From contig NZ_OY763930.1 in assembly GCF_963667685.1 (NCBI RefSeq), forward strand, positions 1,905,501 through 1,969,500: a stretch of DNA of 64,000 nucleotides. The letters are read 5' to 3'. The translations under genes were made by a program, and so were the position numbers. The stretch comes from Maridesulfovibrio sp. (GTDB lineage: Bacteria > Desulfobacterota > Desulfovibrionia > Desulfovibrionales > Desulfovibrionaceae). Below, one piece after another: positions 62,779 through 64,000 of this stretch. Within the stretch, counting starts at the first letter, position 1. Every line of letters starts with the position of its first letter. Below the pieces are notes generated by a model. That model saw only the letters and a list, made by a program, of their open reading frames with translations, had not been told where the DNA came from and did not search any database.

Positions 62779-64000
62779 ATGCTTGGTAATTTATTTTCAA
62801 TAGGCCGTAGTGCCATGCAGAACGCCCAGACAGGGTTGTCTGTTCACGGCAACAACGTGTCCAATTTAAAGACCCCCGGTTACCGGCGCAGATCGGTAAT
62901 TCAGGAAGAGAGCATGGTGATCAGGGATGGTCGCTGGTCCATCGGTACCGGGGCGTCTGTTGAGGGGATCAGGCGTAACTTAAGTATGTTTTTGGAGCGC
63001 GGTGTTCTGGACAAATCTCCGGAGTTTTCCCGCTGGAGCGCGGAAAGCGGTAACCTTTCCATGGTCGAACAATTCTTTGTGGAGAGTAAAAATTCCGGGA
63101 TCAGCAAATCAATGTCCGATATGTGGGCCGCTTGGCAGGCTCTGGCCAATAATCCACAGCTTGGTGCCAACCGGGTGGCTCTCGCAGGTGCTGCAGAGAG
63201 ATTTACATCCCAGATCAATTCGGTTGTAGACGACCTGCGCCGCCAGCAGGACCTGATTACTGCGCACCTGCAGCAGGAAGTCGGCAAAGCCAATGATGCC
63301 ATCAAGGAACTGGCGTTGTTGAACAAGAGGATTATCGCCAATCCTGGGGATAACAGTCTGCTTGACCGTCGGGATGTTGTGTTGCGTGGTCTGTCTTCAT
63401 TGGTGGACATCAGCGTGCAGGAAGAACCTTCCGGGCAGGTTATTGTTTCACTTGGCGAGGGACAGAAGCTGGTCGAGGGAGATAAGGCCTTTGAGTTGAA
63501 ATTTGAGCAGGGCGGGGTGCGTAATTCTCTGGTTCCCGGTTCGCAGTTCAAGGATGAACTTCATTTCAGTGGTCAGAGCGGAGAAGAATTGACCATTCAG
63601 GTGGTCAGCGGCGGCAACTCTTCCGGAACAGCGCCTGCTGCGCAGTACAAGGTGTCACGTGACGGTGGTAAAACCTGGATAACAAACCCGGATGGTAGCG
63701 AGAAGCTTTTCAAAGCCGGGGGAGAAAATGATTCAGTTACCATTGGCGGGGTAAAATTCTGGTTCGGCAAGGCAGGGAGCAGCGCGAGCGCGGCAACGTC
63801 CCAGCTTAAAGAAGGGGACCGCTTTACCCTTACGCCTAAAAGCGAAGTGCGGTGGTATCGTAACAGTTCCACCTCTGAATCAATCAGCCCGGTTCCGGGC
63901 AATGACGGGGCGCGCAGGTTGAAAGGCGGGTCCATTGCCGGACTGCTTCGGGCACGGGATGAAAAAATCGGGTCTTATATTGATAAGCTGAACGGATTTG
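62779..64000 (+). CDS. flgK: Flagellar hook-associated protein FlgK, 5' part
   Basis: The reading frame opens at the ATG at 62779 and is still open at the window end (407 codons seen). The N-terminus (MLGNLFSIGRSAMQNAQTGL, then NNVSNLKTPGYRRRS) is diagnostic for FlgK/HAP1, followed by the helical region (IKELALLNKRI) and LLDRRDVVLRGLSSLVDI. It joins hook and filament. GGAGG lies upstream, at the edge of an intergenic repeat. Incomplete only because the window ends. Confidence 0.93.
   Translation, partial: MLGNLFSIGRSAMQNAQTGLSVHGNNVSNLKTPGYRRRSVIQEESMVIRDGRWSIGTGASVEGIRRNLSMFLERGVLDKSPEFSRWSAESGNLSMVEQFFVESKNSGISKSMSDMWAAWQALANNPQLGANRVALAGAAERFTSQINSVVDDLRRQQDLITAHLQQEVGKANDAIKELALLNKRIIANPGDNSLLDRRDVVLRGLSSLVDISVQEEPSGQVIVSLGEGQKLVEGDKAFELKFEQGGVRNSLVPGSQFKDELHFSGQSGEELTIQVVSGGNSSGTAPAAQYKVSRDGGKTWITNPDGSEKLFKAGGENDSVTIGGVKFWFGKAGSSASAATSQLKEGDRFTLTPKSEVRWYRNSSTSESISPVPGNDGARRLKGGSIAGLLRARDEKIGSYIDKLNGF

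Overview
The window looks like a chromosome segment of a marine, Gram-negative, sulfate-reducer-like deltaproteobacterium, closest in flavour to Desulfovibrio/Maridesulfovibrio. The evidence is a Desulfovibrio-type choline-lyase (CutC) microcompartment locus, many large hybrid two-component proteins, Fur-type boxes with a TGAAAAT core, flagellar hook genes and moderate GC with short intergenic repeats. The species call is inference; gene families are read directly from the sequence.

Layout. 0.1-1.1 kb: a LacI-family regulator broken by a one-base frameshift, with a perfect operator-like palindrome just upstream. 1.3-4.7 kb: metallo-beta-lactamase-fold protein, Fur, YbaK-type tRNA-editing protein, M14 carboxypeptidase-like protein. 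5.0-7.4 kb (minus): MerR regulator, small winged-helix-like protein and DMT-type transporter. 8.1-24.8 kb (plus): one long bacterial microcompartment (BMC) operon of 19 genes built around CutC/CutD. Shell proteins of all classes are present: three BMC-H (one with a C-terminal extension), one permuted EutS-like, three tandem-domain BMC-T and one BMC-P. They accompany two CoA-acylating aldehyde dehydrogenase paralogues, PduL, an iron alcohol dehydrogenase, a PduS/RnfC-type flavo-iron-sulfur protein, an EutJ-like ATPase and an EutP-like GTPase. Choline would be split to trimethylamine and acetaldehyde. Acetaldehyde is then oxidised to acetyl-CoA and acetyl phosphate, or reduced to ethanol. Three MerR-type dyads lie between the transporter and the BMC operon; two sit inside recognisable over-spaced promoters, so the MerR protein probably controls both transcription units.

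24.9-29.4 kb (minus): larC-larE-larB for the nickel-pincer nucleotide cofactor, plus an aldo/keto reductase with a ferredoxin-like tail. 29.8-34.0 kb: patatin-like lipoprotein, a glycosyltransferase-like protein, DUF554 and DUF190 proteins, and a Crp/Fnr regulator. 34.2-47.4 kb: a dense signalling island with a giant hybrid kinase carrying four periplasmic solute-binding domains, an HD-GYP response regulator, two further kinases, receiver and HPt proteins, an HDOD protein, and gph.

47.4-58.4 kb (minus): a sugar operon galT-galK-lacI-galM-ABC transporter-PfkB kinase-lyxose/mannose isomerase, behind a clear promoter followed by three 12-nt-spaced GCAAACG repeats. 59.0-64.0 kb: ECF sigma factor and zinc-finger protein, then flgD, flgE and the 5' part of flgK, which runs off the window.

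A dispersed, multi-module intergenic repeat family occurs at least a dozen times; it makes several genes look longer at the N-terminus than they probably are. The most unusual items are: an aldehyde dehydrogenase paralogue in the BMC operon whose catalytic cysteine is proline; a shell protein with a Rho_N/SAP-like tail; the MerR dyad arrangement; the four-sensor hybrid kinase; and the nested intergenic repeats.
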